DNA from: Nocardia takedensis NBRC 100417
GTDB lineage: Bacteria > Actinomycetota > Actinomycetes > Mycobacteriales > Mycobacteriaceae
DNA: 64,000 bases
Assembly: GCF_000308695.1 (NCBI RefSeq)
Contig: NZ_BAGG01000265.1
Span: forward strand, 62,001-126,000
Direction: 5' to 3'
Shown: in pieces, positions 11,149 through 20,325 of the stretch
How the letters are laid out: each line of letters starts with the position of its first letter
Position numbering within the stretch: the first letter of the stretch is position 1
Notes under the pieces: generated by a model
Seen by the model: the letters and a program-made list of their open reading frames with translations, nothing else
Told to the model about the DNA's origin: nothing
Database searches by the model: none
Translations under genes and position numbers: made by a program

Positions 11149-12294
11149 CTACCCGAGCAGTTCCACGACGGTGGCGTTGGCGGTGCCGCCGCCCTCGCAC
11201 ATGGTTTGCAGGCCGTAGCGAATCCCCTTGTCGCGCATGTGGTGCAGCATTCGGGTCATCAGCACCGCACCGGACCCGCCGAGCGGGTGGCCCAGCGCGA
11301 TCGCGCCGCCGAGCGGGTTGAGCAGGGCGGGGTCGGCGCCGGTCTCGGCCAGCCAGGCCAGCGGTACCGGGGCGAACGCCTCGTTGACCTCGAACACACC
11401 GATGTCGGACAGGGCCAGACCTGCCTTGCGCAGCACCTTCTCGGTGGCCGGGATCGGGCCGGTGAGCATGAGCACCGGGTCCGAGCCCGCCACCGCGCCC
11501 GCCCGGTACCGGGCCAGCGGTGTCAGGCCGAGTTCGCGGGCCTTGTCCGGGGTGGTCAGCAGCAGCGCGGCCGCGCCGTCGGAGATCTGCGAGGAGTTGC
11601 CCGCGTGGATGACGCCGTCCTCCCGGAAGACCGTCTTCAACCCGGCCAGTTTCTCGACGGTGGTGCCGCGCCGGATGCCTTCGTCGGCCGCGACCACGCC
11701 GTCCTCCGTGTCGACCGGCACGATCTGGTCGGCGAACGCGCCCGCGTCCTGGGCGGCGGCGGCCAGTTCGTGCGAGAGCACCGAGAACTCGTCGACCCGG
11801 GCGCGGTCGAAACCCCACTTCTCGGCGATGAGTTCGGCCGAGACGCCCTGGTTGAAGGCGAATTCGTCGTAGCGGGCCAGCGCGCGCGGTCCGTAGGGCG
11901 CGCCGCCGGTCTTGGCCGCGCCGAGCGGCACCCGGCTCATCGACTCGACGCCGCCCGCGACCACCACCTCCTGTTGACCGGACAGCACGGCCTGCGCGGC
12001 GAAGTCCAGGGCCTGCTGACTCGACCCGCAGGCGCGGTTGACCGTCGTCCCCGGCACGCTCTCCGGCCACCCCGCCGCCAGGACGGCGTAGCGGCCGATA
12101 TTGCTCGACTGGTCGCCCACCTGGGACACACACCCCCAGATGACGTCGTCCACGACCGCGGGATCGAGGCCGGTGCGCTCGACCAGCGCGTTCAGTACCA
12201 GCGCGGACAGGTCGGCCGGGTGGACGCCGGCGAGTCCGCCGTTGCGCTTGCCGACGGCGGTGCGGACCGCGGCGGCGATGACTACCTCGGGCAT
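11149..12294 (-). CDS. Thiolase (acetyl-CoA C-acyltransferase)
   Basis: 381 residues. The nucleophile is C89 in VNRACGSSQQ; NEAFAPVPLAW, the His of GGAIALGHPLGGSG and the second Cys of CEGGGTANA complete the site. It cleaves 3-ketoacyl-CoA with CoA, the last step of a beta-oxidation round. ATG 12294 has GGGAG about 8 nt upstream; the gene starts 3 nt after the hydratase stop and ends 8 nt before the acyl-CoA dehydrogenase start, so all three are co-translated. Confidence 0.94.
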   Translation of the reverse strand: MPEVVIAAAVRTAVGKRNGGLAGVHPADLSALVLNALVERTGLDPAVVDDVIWGCVSQVGDQSSNIGRYAVLAAGWPESVPGTTVNRACGSSQQALDFAAQAVLSGQQEVVVAGGVESMSRVPLGAAKTGGAPYGPRALARYDEFAFNQGVSAELIAEKWGFDRARVDEFSVLSHELAAAAQDAGAFADQIVPVDTEDGVVAADEGIRRGTTVEKLAGLKTVFREDGVIHAGNSSQISDGAAALLLTTPDKARELGLTPLARYRAGAVAGSDPVLMLTGPIPATEKVLRKAGLALSDIGVFEVNEAFAPVPLAWLAETGADPALLNPLGGAIALGHPLGGSGAVLMTRMLHHMRDKGIRYGLQTMCEGGGTANATVVELLG

Positions 12295-12297
12295 GGA

Positions 12298-13125
12298 TCA
12301 ACTCCCGTTCTCGGAGGAGGGGCGGATCGGCGGGCGGTGCACCGTCCAGCGTCCGGTGAAACGCGGTTCCCGCCGTTCGGCGAACGCGGCGAAGGCTTCC
12401 GGCGCGTCGGCCGTGGCGAAATTCAGTCCCTGCGCGCGGGCCTCGGCGGCCAGCGCCTGACGCAGGGTGGTGTCGGCGCCCTCGTGCAGCAGCGCCTTGG
12501 TCTGGGCCAGCGCCACCGGCGGTCCGGCGGCCAGTCGACGCGCGAGATCGTCGGTGAAGGCGTCGATCTCGTCACCGGGGACCACCCAGGTGACCAGGCC
12601 CAGGTCGCGGGCCTGCGCGGCGTCGATGGTCTCGGCCAGCAGCGTGAGCCGTTTGGCCTGCTGCATGCCGACGAGTCGGGGCAGCAACCAGGACCCGCCG
12701 AGATCGAGGGTGAGCCCGCGCGCGGTGAACACCTGGGCGAAACCGGATTCGGGGGTGGCCACCACCAGATCGCAGCCCAGCGCCAGATTCCAGCCCGCGC
12801 CCACGGCCGGACCGACGACCTTGGCGACGGTGGGCAGCGGCAGTTCGTGCAGCAGCACGGCCACGTCGGTGAGGGCGCGCATGCGGTAGGTCGGGTGCGT
12901 GTTGTCCGGTGTCGAGATGTCCGCGCCGGAACAGAACGCGCCGCCCGCACCGGTCAGCACCAGCGCGCGCACCGAGCGGTCGCCCGCGGCCGCCCGGAAC
13001 GCCTCGGCCAGGGCGGCCCAGAGTTCGGCGTCGATGGCGTTGCGGCGGTGCGGGCGGTTCAGGGTGAGGGTGCGTACGCCGTCGCGGTCGGCGCTCAGCA
13101 GCACCGGCGCGCCGTCCTCGCTCAT
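12298..13125 (-). CDS. Enoyl-CoA hydratase/isomerase family protein
   Basis: 275 residues of the crotonase fold. The oxyanion hole is formed by AFCSGADIS and GPAVGAGWNLALG. The stretch LTLDLGGSWLLPRLVG resembles the PaaG/isomerase-type branch, where Asp-Gly-Gly replaces one of the hydratase Glu, so double-bond isomerisation is as likely as hydration. ATG 13125 overlaps the upstream CoA-transferase stop as ATGA, indicating translational coupling. Confidence 0.9.
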   Translation of the reverse strand: MSEDGAPVLLSADRDGVRTLTLNRPHRRNAIDAELWAALAEAFRAAAGDRSVRALVLTGAGGAFCSGADISTPDNTHPTYRMRALTDVAVLLHELPLPTVAKVVGPAVGAGWNLALGCDLVVATPESGFAQVFTARGLTLDLGGSWLLPRLVGMQQAKRLTLLAETIDAAQARDLGLVTWVVPGDEIDAFTDDLARRLAAGPPVALAQTKALLHEGADTTLRQALAAEARAQGLNFATADAPEAFAAFAERREPRFTGRWTVHRPPIRPSSENGS

Positions 13126-14387
13126 CGGACCGCCCGCTCGGATGCGGGTCCGCCGATCACGGCCGAGGTCCGCAGATCCGCGATCTCGGCCGGGCTCCAA
13201 CCCATTTCGGCCAGCACCGCCTCGGTGTGCTCGCCGAGTCCGGGCACCGCGCCCATCGGCGGGTCGTAGCCGTCGACCACGGCGGGCGGCAGCAGCGACG
13301 GGATCGGCCCCGCCGGGGTGTCGATCGTGCGCCAGCGCCCGCGCGCCGCCAGTTGCGGATGCTCGAGCACATCGCTGGGGCGGTTGTAGCGGGAGTTGCC
13401 GATGCCCGCCTCGTCGGCGACGCGCTGGATCTCGGCCAGATCGTGCCGGGCGCACCAGGTTCCGATGGCGGCGTCGAGTTCGGCGCGGTGCCGGGTGCGG
13501 CCCGGGTTGGTGGCGAAACGGTCGTCAGCGGCCAGATCCGGGCGGCCCAGGATCGCGGTCGCCAACCGCTGCCACTCCTTGTCGTTGGTGGTGCCGAGGA
13601 GCACGGTGTGACCGTCGCGGGTCGGGTACGCGCCGTAGGGCGCGACGGCGGGCGAACTCATCCCGAGAGGCTGCTGGTCGATCCCCGAGTGCCGGGCGTA
13701 GGTCAGGTGGTAGCCCATCATCTCGGCCATGGTGTCGAACAGGCTCACCGAGATCTCGGCCCCGCGCCGGGAGCCACGCGCGCTGTCGCGCTGGTACAGC
13801 GCGGCCAGGATCGACAGCGCCGCATACAGTCCCGTGGTGACGTCGGCGACCGGCGGTCCCGGTTTCGCGGGGGCCTCGGCGGTGCCGGTGACCGCGCACA
13901 CCCCGGATTCGGCCTGCACCAACAGGTCGTAGGCCCGTTTGTGCGACAGCGGCCCGCCCGCGCCGAATCCGTCGATCTCCAGGGCGATCAGCGCCGGGTA
14001 GCGGCTCGCGAGCTGTTCGGGGGTCAGGCCCAGCCGTGCCGTCGCGCCCGGGGCGAGATTGGCCACCAGGACGTCGGCGCGGCTCAGCAACTCGTGCAGG
14101 ATCGCAACGCCCGCTGCGGATTTCAGGTCGAGGGTGACCGATTCCTTGCCGCGGTTGACCCAGACGAAATGCGCGGCCTGCCCGAGCACCACGTCGTCGT
14201 AGTGGCGGGCGAAATCGCCGCCGACGGGGTGTTCCACTTTGATGACCCTGGCCCCGAAATCGGCCAGCGTCCGGGTGCACATGGGCGCGGAGACCGCCTG
14301 TTCCAGCGCGATCACGGTGATGCCCGCCAGCGGAGCGGACCGCGCCGTCCCGGGTGGGTTCGGCTCGGCGGATAGGCCCTCGTCCAT
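13122..14387 (-). CDS. Family III CoA-transferase (CaiB/BaiF type)
   Basis: 421 residues. The N-terminus APLAGITVIALEQAVSAPMC followed by TLADFGARVIKVEHP is diagnostic for family III, and the catalytic Asp is expected in RAYDLLVQAESG. Members move CoA between acids or racemise 2-methylacyl-CoA. Here it may activate a carboxylate at the expense of another acyl-CoA, or act as racemase; the sequence does not decide. It overlaps the SDR upstream by 1 nt (TGATG) and the hydratase downstream by 4 nt. Confidence 0.92.
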   Translation of the reverse strand: MDEGLSAEPNPPGTARSAPLAGITVIALEQAVSAPMCTRTLADFGARVIKVEHPVGGDFARHYDDVVLGQAAHFVWVNRGKESVTLDLKSAAGVAILHELLSRADVLVANLAPGATARLGLTPEQLASRYPALIALEIDGFGAGGPLSHKRAYDLLVQAESGVCAVTGTAEAPAKPGPPVADVTTGLYAALSILAALYQRDSARGSRRGAEISVSLFDTMAEMMGYHLTYARHSGIDQQPLGMSSPAVAPYGAYPTRDGHTVLLGTTNDKEWQRLATAILGRPDLAADDRFATNPGRTRHRAELDAAIGTWCARHDLAEIQRVADEAGIGNSRYNRPSDVLEHPQLAARGRWRTIDTPAGPIPSLLPPAVVDGYDPPMGAVPGLGEHTEAVLAEMGWSPAEIADLRTSAVIGGPASERAVR

Positions 14388-15151
14388 CAGATCACCGTGC
14401 CGCCGTCCACCGGCAGCACCTGCCCGGTGATGAAGGAGGCGGCGTCGGAGGCGAGGAAGACGAACGCGCCCGCCACCTCCTCGGGTTCGGCCCAGCGCCG
14501 CAACAGGATCCGGTCCAGCATCTGCGGCGCGAACCGTTCGTCGGTGCGGATGGTCTCGGTCATCGGGGTGGCCGCGAGCGGGGCCAGCGCGTTGACCAGG
14601 ATCTGCTTGCGCGCCAACTCCTTGGCCAGCGATTTGGTGATGCCGAGGATGGCCGCCTTGGCGGCGGAGTAGTTGACCTGCCCCAGGGTGCCGACGAGCC
14701 CGGCCGCCGAGGTGACGTTGATGATGCGGCCGGTGCCGTCGGTGGGCAGGTACGGCAGCGCCGCCTGCGAGACGGTGATGGTGCCCAGGGCGTGGATGTC
14801 GAACAGTCGGCGCACCGATTCGGCGGTGGTGTCCTTGAACATGGCGGGGGCGGTCACCCCGGCGTTGTTCACCACGATGTGCAGCTTGCCCTCGGTGAGC
14901 TCGGCCCCGCGCCGCGCCGCTTCGGCCGCCGCGTCGGCGTCGGTGACGTCGAGGGCGAAAGCGACCGCGACACCACCGTTTCCGGTGATCTTCTCCGCGA
15001 CCGCGGCGGCCGCCGCGCCGTCGCGATCGGTGACCAGCACGGCGGCCCCCGCAGTAGCCAGCGCCTGGGCCACCGCGGAGCCGATGCCGCCGGCGGCGCC
15101 GGTGACCAGGGCCGAGCGCCCGGTGAGATCGAACATCGTCGGCTGTGCCAT
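14387..15151 (-). CDS. Short-chain dehydrogenase (FabG-like)
   Basis: 254 residues. TGAAGGIGSAV, NNAGV, INVTSAAG and YSAAK are all intact and the end TGQVLPVDGG is canonical, so this is an active classical SDR, probably oxidising a 3-hydroxyacyl-CoA. ATG 15151 has GGAGC upstream and overlaps the preceding acyl-CoA dehydrogenase stop by 1 nt. It supplies the hydroxyacyl step between the hydratase and thiolase of the same operon (inference). Confidence 0.92.
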   Translation of the reverse strand: MAQPTMFDLTGRSALVTGAAGGIGSAVAQALATAGAAVLVTDRDGAAAAAVAEKITGNGGVAVAFALDVTDADAAAEAARRGAELTEGKLHIVVNNAGVTAPAMFKDTTAESVRRLFDIHALGTITVSQAALPYLPTDGTGRIINVTSAAGLVGTLGQVNYSAAKAAILGITKSLAKELARKQILVNALAPLAATPMTETIRTDERFAPQMLDRILLRRWAEPEEVAGAFVFLASDAASFITGQVLPVDGGTVI

Positions 15152-16329
15152 CAATAGCTCCTCGGCAGTCCAAGGGCGTGCGTGCCCAAGTAGTTCAAGA
15201 TCATTTCCTGACTGACCGGGGCGATGCGCATCACGCGCGCCTCCCGGAAGTAGCGGGCGACGTGGTACTCCTCGGCGTAGCCCATGCCGCCGTGGGTCTG
15301 CAACGCCCGGTCGGCGGCGGTGAAACCGGCCTCGGCGCACAGAAATTTGGCCGTATTCGCTTCGCGGCCACAGGGTTTGCCGTTGTCGTAGCGCCAGGTG
15401 GCCTTGCGCAGCATCAACTCGGCGGCGTCGAGGTGGGCCAGGGAGTCGGCCAGCGGGAACTGGATGCCCTGGTTGCGTCCGATGGGCCGGTCGAAGACCA
15501 CGCGCTCGTTGGCGTAGCGCACCGCGCGGTCCAGCGCGACGCGCCCCAGGCCGAGCGCCTCGGCGGCGATCAGCATCCGCTCCGGGTTCAGACCGTCGAG
15601 CAGGTAGCGGAAGCCCTTGCCCTCCTCGCCCACCCGGTCCTCGACGGGAATCCGCAGATCGTCGATGAACAACTCGTTGGAGGTGACCGCGTTGCGGCCC
15701 ATCTTGGCGATGGGACGGATGTCGACGTGCGCGCGATCCAGATCGGTCAGGAACAGCGTCATGCCGTCGGTCTTGCGGGTCACCTGGTCGTAGGGCGTGG
15801 TGCGGGTCAGCAGCAGGATCTTCTCCGACTCCATCGCCTTGGAGATCCACACCTTGCGACCGTTGACCACGTAGTGGTCGCCGTCGCGTCGGGCGAAGGT
15901 GGTGATGCGCGGAGTGTCCAGTCCCGCACCGGGTTCGGTCACGCCGAAGCAGATGTGCAGGTCACCGGAGGCCACCCGGGGCAGGGTGCGGGCCTTGAGT
16001 TCCTCGGAGCCGTGCACCACCACCGGATGCATGCCGAAGATCGACAGGTGGATCGAACTGGCGGCGTTCATGCCGCCGCCCGAGCGCGAGACCTCCTCGG
16101 CCAGCAGCGTGGCCTCGGTGATGCCCAGGCCGTGGCCGCCGTATTCGGTCGGGATGGTCATCCCGAGCCAGCCGCCCTTGGCGATGGCGTCGTAGAACTC
16201 CGTCGGGAATTCGTGGGCGCTGTCCTTCTCCTGCCAGTAGTGGTCGTCGAACTTGCGGCACAGGGCGGCCACCGAGGAGCGGATCAACTCCTGATCCTCG
16301 GAGAGCTCGAAATTCATGCCTTCGGACAC
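15151..16329 (-). CDS. Acyl-CoA dehydrogenase
   Basis: 392 residues from GTG 16329, with GGAG 6 nt upstream; ATG 16317 lacks proper spacing. FGVTEPGAGLDTPRI is the flavin/substrate loop and LQTHGGMGYAEEYHV the C-terminal FAD-binding segment. The last signature is RIAPVSQEMILNYL instead of YEGTSEIQ, so the catalytic base is probably the Glu of LNPERML in the middle of the chain, as in long-chain-type enzymes. It begins the beta-oxidation part of the operon, 46 nt after the small membrane protein. Confidence 0.92.
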   Translation of the reverse strand: MSEGMNFELSEDQELIRSSVAALCRKFDDHYWQEKDSAHEFPTEFYDAIAKGGWLGMTIPTEYGGHGLGITEATLLAEEVSRSGGGMNAASSIHLSIFGMHPVVVHGSEELKARTLPRVASGDLHICFGVTEPGAGLDTPRITTFARRDGDHYVVNGRKVWISKAMESEKILLLTRTTPYDQVTRKTDGMTLFLTDLDRAHVDIRPIAKMGRNAVTSNELFIDDLRIPVEDRVGEEGKGFRYLLDGLNPERMLIAAEALGLGRVALDRAVRYANERVVFDRPIGRNQGIQFPLADSLAHLDAAELMLRKATWRYDNGKPCGREANTAKFLCAEAGFTAADRALQTHGGMGYAEEYHVARYFREARVMRIAPVSQEMILNYLGTHALGLPRSY

Positions 16330-16375
16330 TGCGGACTCCGTTCACCTTGGGGCACTGCGGTTTTCGCGACTCGCG

Positions 16376-16741
16376 TCAGCGCGGTGCGGGCACGCCGTTG
16401 TGCTGGGGATCGCCGAGGACCCGGGCGCCGAGGGCGTCCAGGTCGTAGGACTGCCGGGCCAGCCAGAACCGCAGGAAGTTGGTCAGGGAGTAGCGCAGGA
16501 ACAGCGTCGCGCCGACGATGGTGGCCGCGACGGCGGCCAGCGCCAGCACGATCGCGTCGCGCTGGGCCAACGGGTCGGTGGTGCCGTGCGACATCAGGTA
16601 GGCCAGCACCGCGACCACCGGTCCGCCGACCATGAGCGCGATGCCCACGCGCAGCCACAGTCCCGAGCGGCCCGCGGCCGGGTCGGGGATCTTCAGTTCC
16701 TGGAGTTCGCGGACGAAACGGTCCGCGCGGGTCTCGGTCAT
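16376..16741 (-). CDS. Small two-helix membrane protein of unknown function
   Basis: 121 residues. A hydrophilic head of about 28 residues is followed by two hydrophobic segments, VGIALMVGGPVVAVLAYLM and AIVLALAAVAATIVGATLFL, and a charged tail. I recognise no family. ATG 16741 overlaps the stop of the ABC ATPase as ATGA, and the beta-oxidation genes follow after 46 nt, so it is expressed with the importer. An accessory role at the membrane in uptake is possible, but only by context. Confidence 0.75.
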   Translation of the reverse strand: MTETRADRFVRELQELKIPDPAAGRSGLWLRVGIALMVGGPVVAVLAYLMSHGTTDPLAQRDAIVLALAAVAATIVGATLFLRYSLTNFLRFWLARQSYDLDALGARVLGDPQHNGVPAPR

Positions 16742-17498
16742 GGGGTGTGACTTCCTAGGTAGAGGGCTGCCAATTCGTCGCGGATGCCACTGTCGGGATG
16801 TCCCTGGCGCACCACGCGCCCGCGCACCAGGACCGCCGCGTGGTCGGCGATGTCGAGGACGGCGGCGGCGAACTGTTCGACCACCAGCACCGCCACGCCC
16901 TGCCGGGCGATCTCGGCGACCTGTTCGTAGAGACCGGCCACGACCAACGGGGCCAACCCCATCGACAGTTCGTCCAGCAGCAGCACCGCCGGGTCGCAGG
17001 CCAGGCCGCGGGCCAGGGCCAGCATCTGCTGTTCGCCGCCGGACATGGTGCCCGCCACCTGGTTCGCGCGCTGTCCGAGGACGGGGAACCGATCGAAGGC
17101 CAGTTCCTCGATCTCGGCGCGGGTGCGGCCGGTGAAGGTCATCATCAGCAGGTTCTCGCGCACGGTCAGGTTGGGGAACACGCCGCGTCCCTCGGGGATC
17201 AGGCACACCCCCGCCCTGGCCAGGTCGCGGGGCGCGCCCCGGTGACGTCGCGGCCGCCGAGCACGAGCCGTCCGGCGGTGACCGGATGGGTTCCCGCGAC
17301 GACGTTGAGCGCGGTGGTCTTCCCGGCCCCGTTGGGGCCGAGCAGGGTGAGCACCTGTCCCGCCGCGACTTCGAGGTCGACCCCGTGCAGGACGGTGATG
17401 GCGTCGTAGGCGGCGCGTACGCCCTCCAGGGCCAGCAGCGGCGCGGCGGCGGTGCCGTCGTCGGAGACCTTGGGGTCCGGGATGATTCGCGTGGTCAC
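16738..17498 (-). pseudogene. ABC transporter ATPase (LivF-like), frameshifted
   Basis: The N-terminal part (17498 to about 17229) carries Walker A GPNGAGKTT; the C-terminal part (about 17232 to 16738) carries LIPEGRGVFPNLTVREN, the signature SGGEQQ and Walker B VLLLDELSMGLAP, in another frame. The frame breaks at the G-run 17229-17232: adding one base restores a normal LivF-like chain of 253 residues reading TGARPRDLARAGVCLIPEGR. Either a true one-base deletion or a sequence error in a GC-rich homopolymer. GTG 17498 overlaps the LivG-like stop as GTGA. If real, the importer would need an ATPase from elsewhere or use the LivG-like subunit alone. Confidence 0.85.
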
Positions 17499-18208
17499 AG
17501 GTCCCCCAGGTAGGCGGCCAGCACGGTGGTGTCGGCGCGGACGACCTCGGGCGGTCCGGAGCAGATGATCCGGCCCAGATCGAGGACGAACAGCTCGTCG
17601 CACACCTCCATCACCAGGCCCATGTCGTGTTCGACCAGCAGGACGGCGGTGCCCTCGTCGGCGAGCGCGCGCAGCAGGGCGCCGAAGCGCTCGGTCTCGG
17701 CGGGGTCCTGTCCGGCGGCGGGTTCGTCGAGCAGGACCAGCGCGGGCCGGGTGGCGATCGCGCGGCCGACCTCCACGAGTCGGCCGGTGCCGGTGGGCAG
17801 TTCGTCGGCGCACGCGTCGGCCACCTCGTGCAGGGCGAGGCGGTCGATGAGTTCGTCGGCGACGGCGGCGGCCCGTTTGCGGTCGGGGCCGAGTTCGGCG
17901 GCGACCAGCAGGTTGTCGCGCACCGTCAGCCTGCCGAACAGTTCCAGCCGTTGGAAGGTCCGAGCCAGACCCTGCCGGGCCCGTCGGGCCGGACCGGATC
18001 TGGTCACGTCACGGCCGTCGAGGGTGACGCGGCCGCGCGCGGGGTTGCGCAGACCGCAGATCACGTCGAACAGGGTGCTCTTTCCCGCGCCGTTGGGACC
18101 GATCAGTCCGGTGATCGCCCCGCGCTCGGCGCGCAGCGACGCGCCGTCGAGCGCGCGGTGACCGCCGAACACGACGGTGACGTCGTCAACTTCCAGCAGT
18201 GACCCCAC
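17495..18208 (-). CDS. ABC transporter ATPase (LivG-like)
   Basis: 237 residues. Walker A is GPNGAGKST, followed by the Liv-type ARTFQRLELFGRLTVRDNLL; Walker B is LVLLDEPAAGQDP and the switch His is in LLVEHDMGLV. The signature loop is degenerate, LPTGTGRLVEVGRAI rather than LSGGQ, as is common in LivG. It energises import by the branched-chain-type (HAAT) permease encoded upstream, whose gene it overlaps by 23 nt. The start is GTG 18208. Substrate is not amino acids by context; an organic acid or aromatic/alicyclic carboxylate is more likely. Confidence 0.92.
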   Translation of the reverse strand: MGSLLEVDDVTVVFGGHRALDGASLRAERGAITGLIGPNGAGKSTLFDVICGLRNPARGRVTLDGRDVTRSGPARRARQGLARTFQRLELFGRLTVRDNLLVAAELGPDRKRAAAVADELIDRLALHEVADACADELPTGTGRLVEVGRAIATRPALVLLDEPAAGQDPAETERFGALLRALADEGTAVLLVEHDMGLVMEVCDELFVLDLGRIICSGPPEVVRADTTVLAAYLGDL

Positions 18209-20309
18209 GATCGAGCACCTCCTCGTCCTCGGATTTCCACGGTCGGCTCAGGCCCCACCATTCGACGGGCGGTTCGGTGATCTCCGGTGCGGGCCGGGTG
18301 CGGGTGCTGTGCCAGATCCGGGCGGCGACGGCCGCGGCGACCACGCCGAGTACGAAGTTCCAACCGTCGACGGCCTCGGCCACCCGCAGACCCCACAGGG
18401 CCAGGACGACGACCAGCAGCGCCGACCCGACCACCCGATCGCGCAGCATCGGCAGCCATTCCTCGCGCAGCGGTGCGAGCGCGCCGTGGCGCAGGACGCC
18501 GCCGCCGAACAGGATGCCGCCGAGCGCGGGCAGCACCTGCGACAGGTCGAGCAGGTCGGGCCACAGCACCGGGATCACCAGCAGCGGACCCGCGATGACG
18601 AGTCCGGTGAACAGGCCCGCCCCCACCGCGCCGAGTCCGGCGATGGTGGCGATCAGGAAGATCGGGAGTCCGGCGACCAGGCCGAACTGTTCGGGGGCCA
18701 CCGCGCGCACCTGCATGCCGTAGAGGGCGCCGCCCAGTCCGGCCAGCGCGGCGGAGAACGCGAACACCAGCACCCGGGCGGTCTGCGGGTTGCCGCCGAG
18801 GGTGGCGTAGGCGGCCTCGCTGTCGCGCAGGGCGATCAGTCCGCGCCCGAATCGACTGCGCCGCATCGCCACCACGGCCAGACCGGCCAGCGCCAGGCAC
18901 ACCGCGGCGAAGATCGTGATGCCCGCGGTGCTGTCGATCTCCAGGCCGAACAGGTCCGGTCCGACGAGGGAGACCGAGCCCTGGTCGAACAGGGCGATGC
19001 GGATGCCCAGGATCTCGAAGGAGGGCAGGGTGAAGATCCAGCGGTCCAGGATCACGGCGAAGGCGGCGGTGGCCAGCGCCATGTAGACGCCGGACAGTCG
19101 CAGCGCGGGCACCGCGATCAGCGCGCCGACCAGCGCGGCGATGCCCATCGCGGCGAGCAGCGCCCACCACTGCCCCTGCGGGCCGAGGTGCGCGTAGGCC
19201 ACCGCGCCGATGCCCGCGAAACTCAACTGGCACAGCGAGATCTGGCCCGCGAAGCCCAGCAGCGGCACGTAGGACAGCGCGATCACGCCCCAGGCGAACA
19301 TCGCGCCGTAGGTGATCAGGTCGGGTTCGTCGAGCATGGTCGTCAACATCACCGCGAAGGTGACGATCACCGCCGCGAAGGCAAGCGACCCGCGGATGCC
19401 GGGCAGCGGCACCGCGCCCAGTCTGCGGTCGCGACCGCGCAACCGGCCGTGCGGGAAGACCAGCAGCGCGATCAGCAACAGCAGCGCGGGTGCCGCCAGG
19501 CGCAGGCCGGGCAGGTACTCGTTCTGCGGGAGGTAGCCGGTCAGGTAGCTCTCCAGCAGACCGACCACGATCGCGCCGACGAACACCATCGGCAGGTTGC
19601 GCAGCCGCCCGAAGATCGCGGCGGTGTAGGCGCTGACGATGAGCAGCGACAGTTGCGCGGCGTCCAGGGTGACCATCGGGGCGATGAGGATGCCGCCGAT
19701 GGCGGCCAGTTCGATGCCGAGGATCCAGGCGATGCGGTTGGCCCGGCGCGGGTCGGCCCCGGTGAGGCCGACCAGCGCCCGGTCATCGACGGTCGCCCGC
19801 ATCTCCGCGCCGGTCCTGGTGCGGTAGAGCAGGATACGCAGCCCGATCGCGACGAGCACCGCGACGGCCATGGTCAGCACCTGGTGCCAGGTGACGGTCA
19901 CCACGCCCAGGTCCAGGGAGGGCCGGTCGGCGAAGAAGCGCGGCACCGTGCGGGATTCGTTCGGGTCCCAGACCCAGCGGGCGATCACGATCAGGCCGCT
20001 CAGCAGCGCGATCGTCATCACCAGTTTCTCCGCGTCGCCGAGCCCCTGGGTCGGGGCCAGCGCTTTGCCGAACAGCATCCCGAACGCCGGGGCGAAGACC
20101 AGCAGCACCGCCGCCAGCGCCAACGGGACCGGCCACCCCCACCCCACCGACAATTGCCAGTAGACGAACGCCGAGACCATGCCCGCCGCGCCGTGGGCGA
20201 AGTTGAACACGCCGGTGGTGGTGTAGGTTAGCACCAGGCCGCTGCCGATCACGGCGTAGATCGCCGCGGTGCTCAGACCGACGATCCCGAAGGCGATGAA
20301 CTGCTCCAT
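18186..20309 (-). CDS. Fused LivH-LivM-type ABC permease
   Basis: 707 residues, an in-frame fusion of the two permeases that are usually separate. The N-terminal half is LivH-like (GLSTAAIYAVIGSGLVLTYT, then TTGVFNFAHGA); the C-terminal half is LivM-like (GFAGQISLCQLSFAGIGAVA). About 16-18 hydrophobic helices are visible, with extra hydrophobic segments and a charged tail of about 35 residues at the C-terminus. It forms the transmembrane channel of the importer. The binding lipoprotein gene lies 16 nt upstream and the ATPases downstream, a complete HAAT-type set. Confidence 0.93.
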   Translation of the reverse strand: MEQFIAFGIVGLSTAAIYAVIGSGLVLTYTTTGVFNFAHGAAGMVSAFVYWQLSVGWGWPVPLALAAVLLVFAPAFGMLFGKALAPTQGLGDAEKLVMTIALLSGLIVIARWVWDPNESRTVPRFFADRPSLDLGVVTVTWHQVLTMAVAVLVAIGLRILLYRTRTGAEMRATVDDRALVGLTGADPRRANRIAWILGIELAAIGGILIAPMVTLDAAQLSLLIVSAYTAAIFGRLRNLPMVFVGAIVVGLLESYLTGYLPQNEYLPGLRLAAPALLLLIALLVFPHGRLRGRDRRLGAVPLPGIRGSLAFAAVIVTFAVMLTTMLDEPDLITYGAMFAWGVIALSYVPLLGFAGQISLCQLSFAGIGAVAYAHLGPQGQWWALLAAMGIAALVGALIAVPALRLSGVYMALATAAFAVILDRWIFTLPSFEILGIRIALFDQGSVSLVGPDLFGLEIDSTAGITIFAAVCLALAGLAVVAMRRSRFGRGLIALRDSEAAYATLGGNPQTARVLVFAFSAALAGLGGALYGMQVRAVAPEQFGLVAGLPIFLIATIAGLGAVGAGLFTGLVIAGPLLVIPVLWPDLLDLSQVLPALGGILFGGGVLRHGALAPLREEWLPMLRDRVVGSALLVVVLALWGLRVAEAVDGWNFVLGVVAAAVAARIWHSTRTRPAPEITEPPVEWWGLSRPWKSEDEEVLDRGVTAGS

Positions 20310-20325
20310 CAGGCCGCGCGCTCCG

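Noticed and set aside
18177..20231. 684-codon plus-strand frame across the permease gene
   Set aside because: Gln/His/Arg-rich product with no domain; it is the complement of hydrophobic permease codons.
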